A stretch of DNA of 35,656 nucleotides from Parabacteroides sp. (GTDB lineage Bacteria; Bacteroidota; Bacteroidia; Bacteroidales; Tannerellaceae), in NCBI GenBank assembly GCA_028689545.1, contig JAQVCX010000024.1, positions 1 through 35,656 on the forward strand, read 5' to 3'. The notes beneath the pieces are model-generated. The model was not told the DNA's origin and made no database searches. It worked only from the letters and a program-made list of their open reading frames with translations. Numbering within the stretch: the stretch's first letter is position 1; the number at the start of each line of letters is the position of its first letter. Below are positions 17,181 to 25,430 of the stretch, piece by piece. Made by a program: the position numbers and the translations under genes.

Positions 17181-17362
17181 TTATCTTGTAGGTTGGAAAC
17201 GTAGGAAATTTCAGACTTAGTACGAGAGAGGGCGTAGTGGTTCTCACGCTATAGCGTGGGCTGCTATTATCACATCCGTACTAAAGGTTTTCCTACGACC
17301 TCCAATTTAGACGTGGTAGCATTGCAGTTCCACGCTTCGTGTTTTAAACCTTATAAAGGTTT
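17181..17362 (+). promoter_or_regulatory. Structured RNA leader, possible cis-regulator
   Basis: Several nested stems are visible. TAGGTTGG (17189-17196) pairs with CCAATTTA (17302-17309, two G-U pairs). CGTAGGAAA (17200-17208) pairs with TTTCCTACG (17289-17297). TTAGTACG (17217-17224) pairs with CGTACTAA (17277-17284). Inside is the palindrome CACGCTATAGCGTG (17245-17258). After this long-range hairpin come two mutually exclusive small stems (CGTGG 17312-17316 with CCACG 17330-17334, or CACG 17331-17334 with CGTG 17338-17341). Then AAACCTT/AAGGTTT (17346-17352 with 17356-17362). A direct repeat CTGGGGAA follows just before the start codon. It matches no riboswitch class I know. Confidence 0.65.
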
Positions 17363-17394
17363 CTGGGGAACTGGGGAAACAAGAGATTATTATT

Positions 17395-19413
17395 ATGAGA
17401 ACTAAACGTTTATTGCTATGGATGCTCCTGTTAGTTGGTGTCGTAGCGTGTAAGTACAATGACGATGACCTGTGGAACAAAATCAATTCTTTGGACGATC
17501 GTATAGCCTCGCTCGAAGATCGGTTAAATCAGATGAACTCTGACATTACTTCGATGAGTACGATCGTGAATGCGTTGGAAAATAGCGTGACGGTGTCGAA
17601 CGTGAAAAACAAGGATGATGGTAGCTATGAGATCTCCTTCTCTGACGGGCAAAAGATCACGATTAAGAATGGGAAAGACGGTGTGGATGCCCCGATTATC
17701 GGTATCGATCAACTGGACGGGGTGTATTATTGGACACAAACCGTCCAAGGAACAAAATCATGGCTAACAGATGCGGACGGGAACAAAATCGCAGTAGCTG
17801 GAGCTAGTGCGATTACTCCTCGTTTGAAAGTAGGCGCAGATGACTATTGGATGGTCAGTTATGACAATGGCGTTAGCTACATCCAGATACTGAACGATAA
17901 AGGTAAGCCGGTGAAGGCGGTAGGGCGTAATGGACAAGATGGTGAAAGCGGCATGAATGGAGATTCGTTCTTTAGAGATGTGAAAGTTGAAAATGGAGAA
18001 TTGATACTAACATTGATGGATGGAAGTATCGTAAAATTGGTCTACAGTGCTGACATCGAGAATAATCCATTTACTTTTATCTTAAATATCGATGATCCTG
18101 AAATATTGATGGCGGAAATAGATGGACAAAATGTCATACATTTTTATGGAAAAAAGAATTCGGAAGGATTGGCAGAATCGATATCCACAATTGTTGTAAA
18201 AAATCAGGCAGATGGGAATACGACTATCACAGTAGATGATAATCAAAGGCCTACTTATATTGAGGCGGCCAATGGCGTAACCTATGAGTTGATTTGGGAA
18301 ACTGAGACAACGGGTATATTGAATGCGTTCGATCCATCCTCCAATGTGCGGGTAAATATTGCGTTTGATACCAAGCAAGCGAATGGTGTCGCTGAAAGCC
18401 AAGTCGTGGCGCAATTTGCGGCTAAAAGATCTGGAATGCTAAGATATGAGATCCTGCCTCTGCGGAATAGCGAATCTTATAAAAGAGGTATCAAGACAAA
18501 AACAGCGGAGTATAATGACCAGCAATGTTTGGTGACATTCCAAAAATGTGATGATTACTATGATCCGACAAGTGTTTACTTGGCGGTAACCAGTCAAAAA
18601 ACAGGTTCATACTTATCTGAATTACGGGAATATACGAAAGAAGGGACAGGAAAATATTTGTTCCATATCCCTTCGGAAATTTATCCTTCCACGGACTGGA
18701 AAACAATAGCGAATTGGACTAACGAGGTTTTAAAAGGAATTGGTACTATAAGTACGGTATTAGTAGCGTCTGGGGGAGACTATATTCTATGTAGTGCTGT
18801 AGCGGTGGGATTGGCTGGATTGTCTGAAGGAGTTTTAGCTCCGGCTATTCCTGCTTTTACTTCTGGATGTACGACTACGGTTAAAGCATTTGCCACACTT
18901 CATTTGGTTAATACGGGAGGATTCCCTGATGTGGATACTGCTCCAACCTTATCAGATCTTCTTATTCAAGCCTTAATCAATAATAAAGTGATCAAACGAG
19001 AATATACAGATAATCTCATTTTGACTCCTATCGTTGATGGAACGTTGTCTGGAGGTCATGGAGCTGAAGGGGTGATAACTCCGGATGATAACAGTGTTAT
19101 CATACCTGTGATAACGGATGGAACACCTCTTATCGCTAGATTTTATCTTGATCCGGCAAATCCTATACAAGGTCAATCCTATATAGCACACGCTTTCCTT
19201 CAATGTATGCCCATAGGTTCTACCGTTACTATGAATATTGTCGGTACTGATGAATATGTAGATACCAAAGTTTCTACATTGGAAACTGCCAATTCGGAAG
19301 TAACATTATACGTTCCAGGAGCCGCACAAGGAGTTTCGGATATTGTGACAGTTACGGTTAGTACTCCGGAAGGGGAAACTCATCAGGCAATAGCGTCTTT
19401 ATATTTCCATTAA
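17395..19413 (+). CDS. Mosaic surface lipoprotein with DUF4988/PL29-N-like N-terminus
   Basis: A 672-residue lipoprotein. The signal peptide ends in lipobox VVAC with lipid-bearing C19; the following KYNDDD has the acidic run that in Bacteroidetes directs lipoproteins to the cell surface. Residues about 24-64 form a coiled coil (DLWNKINSLDDRIASLEDRL). Residues about 70-220 form repeated beta modules with SDGQKITIKNGKDG and DDYWMVSYDNGVSYIQIL, as in DUF4988/PL29 N-terminal proteins. From about residue 225 I recognise no family. Residues 443-492 hold a Gly/Ala-rich hydrophobic stretch (GIGTISTVLVASGG, AVAVGLAGLSEGVLAPAI), and a beta-sandwich-like domain ends the protein. The DNA looks more AT-rich from about 18060. 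No enzyme activity can be assigned. Confidence 0.75.
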   Translation: MRTKRLLLWMLLLVGVVACKYNDDDLWNKINSLDDRIASLEDRLNQMNSDITSMSTIVNALENSVTVSNVKNKDDGSYEISFSDGQKITIKNGKDGVDAPIIGIDQLDGVYYWTQTVQGTKSWLTDADGNKIAVAGASAITPRLKVGADDYWMVSYDNGVSYIQILNDKGKPVKAVGRNGQDGESGMNGDSFFRDVKVENGELILTLMDGSIVKLVYSADIENNPFTFILNIDDPEILMAEIDGQNVIHFYGKKNSEGLAESISTIVVKNQADGNTTITVDDNQRPTYIEAANGVTYELIWETETTGILNAFDPSSNVRVNIAFDTKQANGVAESQVVAQFAAKRSGMLRYEILPLRNSESYKRGIKTKTAEYNDQQCLVTFQKCDDYYDPTSVYLAVTSQKTGSYLSELREYTKEGTGKYLFHIPSEIYPSTDWKTIANWTNEVLKGIGTISTVLVASGGDYILCSAVAVGLAGLSEGVLAPAIPAFTSGCTTTVKAFATLHLVNTGGFPDVDTAPTLSDLLIQALINNKVIKREYTDNLILTPIVDGTLSGGHGAEGVITPDDNSVIIPVITDGTPLIARFYLDPANPIQGQSYIAHAFLQCMPIGSTVTMNIVGTDEYVDTKVSTLETANSEVTLYVPGAAQGVSDIVTVTVSTPEGETHQAIASLYFH

Positions 19414-19445
19414 GCTCTATTAGCCTGTTTAGTGGCATAGTTTTC

Positions 19446-19493
19446 AGCACGGATTATACGGTTTTGGAACAAAGAAACCGTATAATCCGTGCT
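19446..19493. terminator. Bidirectional terminator between convergent lipoprotein and amylase genes
   Basis: A perfect 19-bp stem (19446-19464 with 19475-19493), 10-nt loop, followed on the plus strand by TTATTT and on the minus strand by GAAAAC. It serves both genes. Confidence 0.88.
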
Positions 19494-19507
19494 TTATTTA
19501 GTCTCTC

Positions 19508-21355
19508 TCACATCTCCAGCACCAAGATCCCTTTCGCCGCCATCTCCAGCTCATCCCCTAGCGGGATCACTTTTCCTGTCAATATATCCTTTCCGGAGGT
19601 CTTCCCCCTCAACACCTCGGCGTAGCGGGCCAGTGGGAGGCTAACTTCCTTGTCGCTGCCGTTCATCAGGATCAATACGCTACGGTCATTCAGACGGCGC
19701 TCGTAGACGTAGACGCCTTGGTTCACCATGAAATGCTTCATCTTGCCCCGGGCGATGATATCGTTGCCTTTGCGCCATCGCAATAAGGTGCGGAGGAAAT
19801 TCCACGCGTCGTTCTGCGTCTCGCTGCGGCCGGATGCCTCGAATTGGTTCACCTTGTCGCCGGGCCAGCCGCCGGGAACGTCGCGGCGGACATATCCGTC
19901 GCCCTTCTCCTTCGTGCCGTTCATCAGCAACTCCTGGCCGTAATAGAGCTGGGGGATGCCGGGGATGGTCAGCAAGAAGGTAAGGCCCTGCTTGAAGGCG
20001 TACAAATCATCGACAGACGCGGGCTGGGAGGGGAGGAAGCGATCCGTGTCGTGGTTCTCCAGGAAACGCAATACATTATATATATCGGGGTAGACGTAAT
20101 CGTAGCACATATGCTCGAAGATCGTGTGCAAGCCGCCGGAATATCCCGTCTCCTCATGAAACGCTTGGCTGGCGATACCCATCAGGCGGAAGTCCATCAC
20201 CGATTTCAGCTCCGTGTCTTTCCCGAAGTTCAGGCGGCTGCCCTTTTGCCAATACGCCGAGCCGATGGTATGGTTCATCCACGCCTCGCCCACGATGGTA
20301 TAGTCCGGATACTCGTTCATCACCTCCCGGCACCAGTCGCGCATCATGTCCATGTCGGCGTACGGGTAGGTATCCTGCCGGATCCCGTCCACGCCGCTGT
20401 GCTCTATCCACCAGATGGAGTTTTGGATAAGATATCTCGCCACGTGCGGGTTCTTCTGGTTCAGGTCCGGCATGGAGGGGACGAACCAGCCGTTCAGCAT
20501 CGCGTCCTTGTCATAATCCGATACGTACGGATCGAAATAGGCCTCCTTGTCGTGGTTGGTCTGCACGTAGCTGTCGAGGTTGTTGAACCAGTCGTGGCTG
20601 GGGATGTCTTTCATCCAAGGATGATCGCTTCCGCAATGGTTGAAGATCATGTCCATCACCACACGCATGCCCCGCTGGTGCGTCTTCTCGATCAGGCGGA
20701 CATACTCCTCGTTCGTGCCGAGCCGGGGGTCCACCCGGTAATAATCCGTCGTGGCGTAGCCGTGATAAGAGCCGCCCTCCATGTCGTTCTCCAATACGGG
20801 GTTCAGCCAGATGGCCGTTACGCCCAGGTCCTCGATATAATCCAGGTGCCGCTCGATACCCGCCAAGTCGCCCCCATGACGGGCGTTCGGGCTGTCGCGG
20901 TCCACCTTGTAAGCGGTGTGCGTTGGGATCTGGTCGTTCGAGGGATCTCCGTTGGCGAAACGATCCGGCATGATGAGGTAAAGCACGTCGGAAGAGTCGA
21001 AGCCCTTGATCCGGTCGGCGTTCGGCTTACGGGCCTTCAGCTCGTACGTGTGGGTAAAACTCTTCTTCTCCTTGGTGAACGTGATGTCGAAGGTGCCGGG
21101 CTGGGCGTTCTCCACGTCTAGGTAGATCAGCAAGTAGTTCGGGCTTTCCAATGTCACCGAGCTTTTTAGCTGTACGCCGGGATATTTTACGCTAGGGAGA
21201 TATCCGGCGATATCCTTCCCATACACCATTAGCTGGAGTTCCGGGTTCTTCATACCGCTCCACCAGAAGGCGGGCTCTACCTTGATCGTCTCGGCCGAGA
21301 GCGCGCTCGACGCGAATAAGGCTACCAATAAGCTTAGAAATAAGTGTCTGTTCAT
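19508..21355 (-). CDS. GH13 alpha-amylase family enzyme, SusA/neopullulanase-like
   Basis: A 615-residue periplasmic glycoside hydrolase for alpha-glucans such as starch fragments or pullulan. A signal peptide (MNRHLFLSLLVALFASSALSA) is followed by an N-terminal beta domain (about 25-110) and the catalytic barrel. GH13 motifs are VVMDMIFNH, GVDGIRQD with nucleophile D328, VGEAW with acid/base E357 and ENHDTDR with D436. The length is close to SusA of Bacteroides (about 617). I start at the ATG at 21355; a TTG at 21373 would lie inside the promoter -7 element. No SusC/SusD pair is adjacent, so this is a lone enzyme rather than a full utilisation locus. It is divergent from the sulfatase gene. 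Confidence 0.92.
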   Translation of the reverse strand: MNRHLFLSLLVALFASSALSAETIKVEPAFWWSGMKNPELQLMVYGKDIAGYLPSVKYPGVQLKSSVTLESPNYLLIYLDVENAQPGTFDITFTKEKKSFTHTYELKARKPNADRIKGFDSSDVLYLIMPDRFANGDPSNDQIPTHTAYKVDRDSPNARHGGDLAGIERHLDYIEDLGVTAIWLNPVLENDMEGGSYHGYATTDYYRVDPRLGTNEEYVRLIEKTHQRGMRVVMDMIFNHCGSDHPWMKDIPSHDWFNNLDSYVQTNHDKEAYFDPYVSDYDKDAMLNGWFVPSMPDLNQKNPHVARYLIQNSIWWIEHSGVDGIRQDTYPYADMDMMRDWCREVMNEYPDYTIVGEAWMNHTIGSAYWQKGSRLNFGKDTELKSVMDFRLMGIASQAFHEETGYSGGLHTIFEHMCYDYVYPDIYNVLRFLENHDTDRFLPSQPASVDDLYAFKQGLTFLLTIPGIPQLYYGQELLMNGTKEKGDGYVRRDVPGGWPGDKVNQFEASGRSETQNDAWNFLRTLLRWRKGNDIIARGKMKHFMVNQGVYVYERRLNDRSVLILMNGSDKEVSLPLARYAEVLRGKTSGKDILTGKVIPLGDELEMAAKGILVLEM

Positions 21356-21365
21356 ACGGTTGTTT

Positions 21366-21398
21366 TTTGTCAAATATAGACTTTATTTTCTATCTTTA
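21366..21398. promoter_or_regulatory. Overlapping divergent promoters of the amylase and sulfatase genes
   Basis: Plus strand: TTTG (21366-21369), 21 bp, TATCTTTA (21391-21398; last base off consensus) toward the sulfatase. Minus strand: TATATTTG (21371-21378) toward the amylase, with no clear -33 element. The two share bases, so polymerase could not use both at once. Confidence 0.55.
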
Positions 21399-21430
21399 CC
21401 CCTCCAATAACGAGTAAATATAGATAGAAC

Positions 21431-22864
21431 ATGAAAACACAAACGATCCTTACCCTGTCCGGCGCGATAACGCTCGCCGGAATGTCCGGTTGCCAGCGAA
21501 TGCCGGAGAAGAATGTCCCTATGAACGTGGTGTATATCCTGGCGGATGATTTGGGGTATGGAGATGTAGGCTGTTATGGCCAACAGATTATCAAGACCCC
21601 CCATATCGACCAGATGGCGGCGGAGGGGATGCTGTTCACCCAGCATTACGCCGGATGTACGGTGAGCGCGCCATCCCGTTGCTCCCTGATGACCGGCCTG
21701 CATACCGGGCATACGCAAGTCCGTGGAAACAGCGAGATCTTGCCCGAGGGCCAGCAGCCGATGCGGGAGGATACCTATACGTTAGGTAAATTGATGAAAT
21801 CCGCCGGCTACGCGACGGGTATCTTCGGCAAATGGGGATTGGGAGGCCCCGGCTCCGTATCCGTGCCCAACAAGATGGGGTTCGACGAATTCTATGGGTA
21901 CAACTGCCAACGGCAGTCGCATACCTTCTACCCCGATCATTTGTGGCATAACGAGCGGCAGGTACTGTTCCCGGAAAACGCGAATAATGCGTGCGAGACC
22001 TATTCGCAAGACTTGATCCACGAGCAGGCCCTCCGGTTTATCCGCGAGCATAAGGAGCAGCCCTTCTTCGCCATGCTTACCTACACCTTGCCCCATGCCG
22101 AGTTGAATCTTCCGCACGACTCTATTTATCAGATGTATGAGAATCAGTTCGACGAGACTCCCTATATCGGTAAGTTCGATAAGGAGCATGGCGGTTACAA
22201 CTCCTCCGAGAAACCCCTGGCCTCTTTCGCCGCCATGGTCTCCCGCCTGGATAAGTACGTGGGCGACGTGCTGGCCGAGCTGAAAGCGCAGGGCTTGGAT
22301 AAGAACACGCTCGTGATTTTCACCAGCGACAACGGCCCGCACCGCGAGGGAGGAGCCAAGCCGGACTTCTTCAAGAGCGGCGGCCTTTTCAAGGGAGTCA
22401 AACGAGATCTTTACGAGGGTGGTATCCGCGTCCCCATGGTGGCATGGAGCCCGGGGATGATAAAGAAAGGCGTGCGGGCCGATCATATCAGCGCGTTTTG
22501 GGACGTGATGCCTACCTTGGCGGAGCTGGCCGGCGCGACGCTACCCGTGGCAACGGACGGTGTCTCCTTCTTGCCAACCTTATTATCCCGGAAAGACCAG
22601 CCGCGGCATGAATATCTCTATTGGGAATTTCATGAGATGAACGGCCGGGAAGCCGTGCGTGCCGCCGATTGGAAGCTGATCCGCCAGCCGATTGTAGGCA
22701 ATACGAGCCTTGAGCTGTATGATCTGAGCAAGGACATACATGAGGATACGAATCTGGCGGATCAATACCCCGACGAGGTGGAGCGGTTGCTCCGGATGAT
22801 GGACGGTGCCCGCGAGGAGTCGGCCGATTTTGATTTTGGAAGAGAAAAAGGAAATAAAAAGTAA
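21431..22864 (+). CDS. Serine-type sulfatase, lipoprotein
   Basis: Hydrolyses sulfate esters, probably on glycans. The 477-residue protein has a lipoprotein signal (GMSGC, C21). Metal-binding D39 and D40 lie in ILADDLGYGD. The maturation motif is S79-A-P-S-R83, followed by CSLMTG. The residue to become formylglycine is therefore serine, matured by an anaerobic radical-SAM enzyme (anSME) not present in this window. Further conserved parts are GIFGKWGLGG, FTSDNGPH and the C-terminal DWKLI. It fits family S1 (arylsulfatase A-like); the exact glycan cannot be read from the sequence. The GH16 gene follows 12 bp later, suggesting joint action on a sulfated beta-glucan-type or galactan polysaccharide. 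Confidence 0.92.
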   Translation: MKTQTILTLSGAITLAGMSGCQRMPEKNVPMNVVYILADDLGYGDVGCYGQQIIKTPHIDQMAAEGMLFTQHYAGCTVSAPSRCSLMTGLHTGHTQVRGNSEILPEGQQPMREDTYTLGKLMKSAGYATGIFGKWGLGGPGSVSVPNKMGFDEFYGYNCQRQSHTFYPDHLWHNERQVLFPENANNACETYSQDLIHEQALRFIREHKEQPFFAMLTYTLPHAELNLPHDSIYQMYENQFDETPYIGKFDKEHGGYNSSEKPLASFAAMVSRLDKYVGDVLAELKAQGLDKNTLVIFTSDNGPHREGGAKPDFFKSGGLFKGVKRDLYEGGIRVPMVAWSPGMIKKGVRADHISAFWDVMPTLAELAGATLPVATDGVSFLPTLLSRKDQPRHEYLYWEFHEMNGREAVRAADWKLIRQPIVGNTSLELYDLSKDIHEDTNLADQYPDEVERLLRMMDGAREESADFDFGREKGNKK

Positions 22865-22876
22865 AGAGGAAGAGAA

Positions 22877-23656
22877 ATGGTAGTGTTTAAGAAGTGGTTT
22901 GTATGTTTAGGCGCGCTTCTTCTATCCTCCTGTTCGGGGGAAGAGAAGTGGAGCTTGGTATGGGAGGAGAATTTTGACCAGACGGATGGCTTTGACACCC
23001 AAGTGTGGAGCAAGATACCGAGAGGTACGGCTGATTGGAATAATTATATGTCCGATTTTGATTCTTGCTATGCGGTGGGGAATGGCCTCCTTACCTTGAG
23101 GGGATTGAGTAACCTCACGCTTCCCGCGGATACGGCCCCGTATCTGACGGGTGGCCTGTACACGAAAGGGAAGCAAGGTTTTCATCGGGGACGCTTGGAG
23201 ATCAAGGCGAAGTTGCAAGGGGCGCGAGGCGCTTGGCCCGCTATTTGGCTGTTGCCGCAAGAAGGGGAATGGCCGATGGGAGGAGAGATCGATATCATGG
23301 AGCGCTTGAACCGGGATACGATCGCTTATCAAACGACGCATTCGCATTACACGTATAATTTGGGCTTCAAGCAAGACCCGCCGCAAGGGGGCATCGGCAC
23401 GATACGCCCGGACGATTTCAACGTGTATGCCGTGGAGCTGTATCCCGATAGCCTTAGCTTTTATATCAATGATACGCATACGTATACGTATCCTCGCATA
23501 GAGACGGATCAAGAGGGGCAATTCCCATTCGACCAGCCTTTCTATTTGCTGATCGATATGCAACTCGGCGGCTCGTGGGTAGGGCCGGTAGACCCGGAGG
23601 ACTTGCCGGTGGAGATGCAAGTGGACTGGGTGCGCTTCTATCAAAAGAGGCGGTAA
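22877..23656 (+). CDS. GH16 family glycoside hydrolase, lipoprotein
   Basis: A 259-residue endo-acting beta-glycanase of the laminarinase/lichenase/agarase type. The signal peptide ends LLSSC with lipid-bearing C19; GEEKW after it carries acidic residues compatible with surface display. The jelly-roll shows GGLYTKGKQGFHRGRLEIKA, AWPAIWLLP and the catalytic motif E137-I-D-I-M-E142 (nucleophile E137, acid/base E142). The C-terminal strand VDWVRFYQK is typical. The EIDIME form, with one residue between D and E, is shared by many laminarinases and some galactanases, so the substrate stays open. It follows the sulfatase by 12 bp and is closed by a strong terminator. Confidence 0.9.
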   Translation: MVVFKKWFVCLGALLLSSCSGEEKWSLVWEENFDQTDGFDTQVWSKIPRGTADWNNYMSDFDSCYAVGNGLLTLRGLSNLTLPADTAPYLTGGLYTKGKQGFHRGRLEIKAKLQGARGAWPAIWLLPQEGEWPMGGEIDIMERLNRDTIAYQTTHSHYTYNLGFKQDPPQGGIGTIRPDDFNVYAVELYPDSLSFYINDTHTYTYPRIETDQEGQFPFDQPFYLLIDMQLGGSWVGPVDPEDLPVEMQVDWVRFYQKRR

Positions 23657-23660
23657 TGAT

Positions 23661-23697
23661 AAAAAAGGCTTTCTTCCAGCGAGAAAGCCTTTTTTTT
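23661..23697 (+). terminator. Terminator after the GH16 gene
   Basis: AAAAAAGGCTTTCT (23661-23674) pairs with AGAAAGCCTTTTTT (23682-23695), with a 7-nt loop and a T-run to 23697. Confidence 0.93.
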
Positions 23698-23698
23698 G

Positions 23699-23706
23699 TA
23701 TCTTTG
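23699..23706 (+). promoter_or_regulatory. Promoter -7 element of sufS
   Basis: TATCTTTG matches TAnnTTTG exactly, directly after the terminator T-run and 35 bp before sufS, the same arrangement as at 13037. Confidence 0.55.
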
Positions 23707-23741
23707 GCTCTCGTAATTGTAAGACAAAAAGAAGTAAGACT

Positions 23742-24956
23742 ATGTTAGACGTTCAAGCGATCCGAAAGGATTTTCCGATCCTGGATCATAAGATATACGA
23801 TAAGCCATTGATATATTTCGATAATGGCGCTACTACCCAGAAACCTCGTCAGGTAGTGGAGAAGATAGAGAACGGGTATTATAACGTGAACGCCAATATC
23901 CACCGCGGCGTGCATTTCCTGAGCCAAGCGGCTACCGAGGCGCATGAGGAGGCCCGCCGGACGGTGCAGCGTTTCCTGAATGCCCGCTCCTCCAACGAGA
24001 TCATCTTTACCCGGGGTACTACGGAAGCGATCAACCTGGTGGCTTCCAGCTTCACGGACGAGTGTATGTCCGCCGGTGACGAGGTGATCGTCTCCGTGAT
24101 GGAGCATCATTCCAATATCGTTCCTTGGCAGATACAGGCGGCCCGCAAAGGAATCACCTTGAAAGTGATCCCGATGAATGAGAAGGGGGAGCTGAAGATC
24201 GAGGAATACCGTAAGCTGTTCTCGGATAAGACCCGGCTTGTCTCCGTGGTTCATGTCTCCAACGTATTGGGCACGGTGAATCCGGTGAGCGAGATGATCG
24301 AGATCGCTCATGAGCAGGGCGTTCCGGTATTGATCGATGGCGCTCAATCCGTTCCGCATATGAAGGTGGACGTGCAGGAGTTGGACGCGGAGTTCTATGT
24401 CTTCTCCGGCCATAAGATCTACGGGCCGACGGGTATCGGGGTCTTGTATGGCAAGGAAGAGTGGTTGGATAAACTTCCCCCGTATCAGGGTGGTGGCGAG
24501 ATGATCGCTACGGTATCTTTCGAGAAGACAACTTTTAATGAGCTTCCCTTTAAGTTTGAGGCGGGTACTCCGGACTATATCGGCAGTACGGCCTTGGCGG
24601 AAGCCTTGCGGTATGTAGACCGGATCGGCATGGCGAATATCGTCGCTTATGAGGATGAGCTTTTGCGATACGCTACCGCTGGACTTAATACGATAGAAGG
24701 GATGCGTATTTTCGGACAAGCGGATCATAAAGGGGCGGTGCTCTCTTTCTTAGTGGGTAATATCCATCATTACGACATGGGGATGTTGCTGGACCGTCTG
24801 GGGATAGCGGTTCGTACGGGCCATCATTGCGCCCAGCCTTTGATGCATGCCTTGGGGATCGAGGGCACGGTGCGGGCTTCTTTCTCCTTTTATAATACGA
24901 AAGAAGAGATCGATACGTTCGTTGCGGGTGTGGAACGGGTTCGGAAGATGTTTTGA
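23742..24956 (+). CDS. sufS: Cysteine desulfurase SufS
   Basis: PLP enzyme that takes sulfur from cysteine, leaving alanine, and passes persulfide to SufE and SufBCD. The 404-residue protein is group II type: YFDNGATTQKP near residues 25-35, HRGVHFLS, EHHSNIVPWQ, the PLP lysine K225 in FSGHKIYGPTGIG and the catalytic C363 in RTGHHCAQP. The compact RTGHHCAQP loop, without a long insertion, marks SufS rather than IscS/NifS and implies a need for the SufE partner. It stands 10.8 kb from sufBCD with its own promoter; sufE is also separate at 26148. A VanZ-like gene follows 2 bp after the stop. Confidence 0.95.
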   Translation: MLDVQAIRKDFPILDHKIYDKPLIYFDNGATTQKPRQVVEKIENGYYNVNANIHRGVHFLSQAATEAHEEARRTVQRFLNARSSNEIIFTRGTTEAINLVASSFTDECMSAGDEVIVSVMEHHSNIVPWQIQAARKGITLKVIPMNEKGELKIEEYRKLFSDKTRLVSVVHVSNVLGTVNPVSEMIEIAHEQGVPVLIDGAQSVPHMKVDVQELDAEFYVFSGHKIYGPTGIGVLYGKEEWLDKLPPYQGGGEMIATVSFEKTTFNELPFKFEAGTPDYIGSTALAEALRYVDRIGMANIVAYEDELLRYATAGLNTIEGMRIFGQADHKGAVLSFLVGNIHHYDMGMLLDRLGIAVRTGHHCAQPLMHALGIEGTVRASFSFYNTKEEIDTFVAGVERVRKMF

Positions 24957-24958
24957 GT

Positions 24959-25357
24959 ATGCTGTATTATATTAAGAAATATCCGTTTTCGCTGGCGATT
25001 ATATTGACGGTTATTTACTTGTCGTTCTTCAAGCCGCCAACGATGGCCGATCTCCCCTTGTTCCCGGGAGTGGACAAGGTGGTTCATTTCTGTATGTATG
25101 GCGGTATGGCGGGTATGCTATGGCTGGAGTTCTTGCGGAATCACCGGAAATATGCGACGGTATTGTGGCATGCCTGGATCGGAGCGGTGCTCTGCCCGAT
25201 CGCTCTGAGTGGGATTATCGAGATCTTGCAAGAATATTGCACGACGTACCGGGGGGGGGATTGGTTGGACTTCTTGGCGAATACTGGCGGCGTACTTGCC
25301 GCTACCGTGTTCGCTTGGTTCGTGCTTCGCCCCTGGATTGTAAAAAAACAAAAATAA
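24959..25357 (+). CDS. VanZ-like membrane protein
   Basis: A 132-residue protein with about four hydrophobic segments. It carries VanZ-family features: FPGVDKVVHFCMYGGMAG near residues 36-53, a buried acidic residue in SGIIEILQEYC and the R-x-x-D-W-L-D-F-L-A-N-T-G block near 99-112. VanZ lowers teicoplanin binding in enterococci, but most members have no known function, and here the context (after sufS) gives no clue. I start at the ATG at 24959; a TTG at 24953 overlaps the sufS stop and is less likely. Confidence 0.78.
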   Translation: MLYYIKKYPFSLAIILTVIYLSFFKPPTMADLPLFPGVDKVVHFCMYGGMAGMLWLEFLRNHRKYATVLWHAWIGAVLCPIALSGIIEILQEYCTTYRGGDWLDFLANTGGVLAATVFAWFVLRPWIVKKQK

Positions 25358-25366
25358 TGTACAACC

Positions 25367-25398
25367 TTGTAGAGACGGGGCGTGCCCCGTCTCTACAA
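25367..25398. repeat. Perfect palindromic hairpin
   Basis: TTGTAGAGACGGGG (25367-25380) and its complement (25385-25398) flank the 4-nt loop CGTG. No T-run follows, so it is more like a dispersed intergenic palindrome than a terminator. It lies between the VanZ-like gene and rnhB. Confidence 0.8.
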
Positions 25399-25430
25399 AG
25401 TTATATATACGATAAATAATAAACTGGGAT

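Noticed and set aside
17200-17297. Invertible promoter with inverted repeats
   Set aside because: P. distasonis is known for phase-variable surface genes, and the arms are inverted repeats. However, they are interrupted, only about 52 bp apart in the loop, no TAnnTTTG lies between them, and no recombinase gene is near. An RNA leader explains the nesting better.
19844-21121. 425-residue plus-strand frame opposite the GH13 gene
   Set aside because: The Val/His/Arg-rich product is the antisense of a GC-rich amylase gene whose catalytic motifs are intact on the minus strand.
23745-24728. 327-residue minus-strand frame opposite sufS
   Set aside because: It is a shadow of a conserved gene with complete SufS motifs and has no signal for its own expression.
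24953-24958. TTG start of the VanZ-like gene overlapping sufS
   Set aside because: The ATG two codons later is a more ordinary start and no evidence favours the TTG.
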